Of a stretch of DNA of 64,000 nucleotides, positions 62,626 to 64,000 are shown piece after piece; positions within the stretch are counted from its first letter, which is position 1; each line of letters begins with the position of its first letter. The notes under the pieces are model-generated. The model was not told the origin of the DNA. It saw nothing but the letters and a program-made list of their open reading frames with translations, and ran no database searches. Origin of the DNA: Bolinopsis microptera (Eukaryota; Ctenophora; Tentaculata; Lobata; Bolinopsidae); assembly GCF_026151205.1 (NCBI RefSeq), contig NC_087075.1, positions 5,324,858 to 5,388,857 of the forward strand. Reading direction: 5' to 3'. The position numbers and the translations under genes are program-made.

Positions 62626-63370
62626 TCCTAATTTTAGAAGATTGGTGATTAACTGAGACAGATTAGAGGGACACACAGTACAGGGAGGTTTAAGCGATTA
62701 ATTTAATCATTATCAAATACAAATTCTAAACAAGGGATAGTTAAAACGAACATGCTAAATCACTCTACACTATGGTGGCCGAGGTGGGTCATTGTAAATT
62801 ATTTCAAAATAAATTTAGAAAACCAAAAAAAACCAAAAAATAACCAAACTTTTAAAAAATAAACCAAAAATAAATTAAAAAAAAACAAAAAAAAAACTAA
62901 ACTAAAAAAAACTTTAAAAAAACCAAAAAAAAAACAATTTAAAACAATAAAAAGCCAAAACAAAAAAAAAACAAAAAAAAATTTAAAAAAAACCAAAAAA
63001 AATTCAAAACAAAAATGAAATCGCTCCATATGGCCGAAATGTGCCATCAGCAGTCCTCACTGCGCGCCACAAAGAACGTACGTTGCGCGCGCGCGCAGAT
63101 GTCTACAATTGTACCAAATGGCGATCGCGCTAACGCGTGCTTATTGTTCCCTCACGTGTAGTCTGATCCAGTTATTATTATCCACCTATTATTGTACTTC
63201 AGGTGAAATATATATGGCATACCGATAAACTCCTGTATTTGACGTGTGATTTAAGCGTGCTTGAAAACGACTGCAGACATTAGGTTATTGAGATTGAGTT
63301 CAGCATCTTGCCCGGCCCCATTGGCCGGACAAATCTCTATATAAATTTGTGTTCAAAGTTGGGAGATTAC
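62626..63370. other. Upstream flank of the duplicated module
   Basis: Up to about 62770 the flank matches the flank of the other copy (57592-57745), then diverges. An A-rich tract of AAAACC/AAAAAT-type repeats fills 62800-63015; the Phe-rich minus-strand frame there is an artefact. A GCGC-rich patch follows at 63060-63140. No gene seen. Confidence 0.5.
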
Positions 63371-63384
63371 TTGGGCTTTTTATA

Positions 63385-64000
63385 TTTTGTAGGATGATGT
63401 TAGCAGTGAAACAAAAATGTCATCAAAGTCAATAATTTAATAATCAGACCCATATATAAAACAACCAAGTATATGTTATAATTTAACAAAACATTGTAGT
63501 AGGATGATGTTAGCAGTGAAACAAACATTTTATCATAATAACTTACTTCGTATTCTAATCCTTAGAAAAGAATTGTACCAACTTTATAATTTACGGAGTT
63601 TAACATTTAAACTTTTAAGTTAACTTGAAATCCTTATAACATGATTTTATGGGTAATGGCTGGCTGTACCGAAGAAAAAACAGTACAAAAACCAACAGAA
63701 GAATCAAACCCACATATAAAACAACCAAGTAAATGTTATAATTTAACAAAACATTGTAGTTCTGCTAAAAAGAATTCAATGTTAAAATTTAATGTTAAAA
63801 ATTGAATGTTAAAAATCTAAAAATCAATTTCATGCGTTTAATCGAGGTTTAAATGTGTTTAACCAACCAAGTAAATGTTAAAACAACCAGGTAAATGTTA
63901 TAATTTAACAAAACATTGTAGTTCTGCTAAAAAGAATTCAATGTTTTAATGTTAAAATTTAATGTTAAAAATTGAATGTTAAAAATCTAAAAATCAATTT
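63385..64000. repeat. Complex tandem repeat at the right edge
   Basis: AGGATGATGTTAGCAGTGAA occurs at about 63391 and 63500. AACCAAGTAAATGTTATAAT followed by TTAACAAAACATTGTAG occurs near 63466, 63722 and 63880. A GAATTCAATGTTAAAATTTA / AAAATCTAAAAATCAATTT tail occurs twice, the second running off the window. The larger period is about 160-170 bp. Confidence 0.8.

Noticed and set aside
62799-63047. Phe-rich 82-aa minus-strand frame resembling a membrane protein
   Set aside because: A-rich low-complexity tract read backwards; no start context or conserved motif.

Overview
This is a window of an animal (metazoan) nuclear genome. The DNA is AT-rich, the genes are split by many GT-AG introns, TTAGGG-like tracts occur, and the gene set is animal: class IA PI3-kinase, an adhesion GPCR, a KIAA0930 homologue, mS22, TFIIIC90 and enolase. 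Abundant mobile-element debris, microsatellites and minisatellites and the FTP/Sushi/Cys-rich GPCR ectodomain would fit a non-bilaterian or other aquatic invertebrate. I cannot fix the phylum. No rRNA, tRNA or CRISPR was recognised.

Layout, + strand unless stated. 108-6795: 3' part of a gene for an unrecognised RS-rich/acidic nuclear protein. 8674-9108: LINE fragment. 10042-12081: mitochondrial ribosomal protein mS22 (6 exons). 12680-15550: KIAA0930 homologue (8 exons). 17380-21718: enolase (8 exons, 433 aa, complete). 22412-23325: inverted-repeat element with telomere-like DNA. 23793-25293: LINE remains split by a small poly-G/poly-C-ended element. 26686-29784: intronless TFIIIC90-like protein carrying two PHD fingers. 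30329-55442 and beyond: class IA PI3K p110 (ABD, RBD, C2 and part of the helical domain; no kinase domain in the window).

The p110 gene is unusual in structure. A sulfotransferase gene (34256-35293, -) and a mucin-like membrane protein gene (36338-38480, -) lie in its intron 8. LINE, poly-G and foldback elements lie in other introns. The acceptor of its exon 13 has expanded into 43 copies of a 63-bp repeat. Its last two visible exons sit inside an intron of an adhesion GPCR gene on the opposite strand (48946-57591, -), whose own 3' exons sit inside a p110 intron. Upstream of that receptor is a second copy of its 5' end (signal peptide, FTP) plus a Sushi exon (59887-62625, -), all with phase-1 junctions, so it could be an alternative 5' end.

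Exon models below come from reading splice consensus and checking that phase closes across every junction. They have not been checked against transcripts or databases. Family assignments rest on recognised protein motifs.
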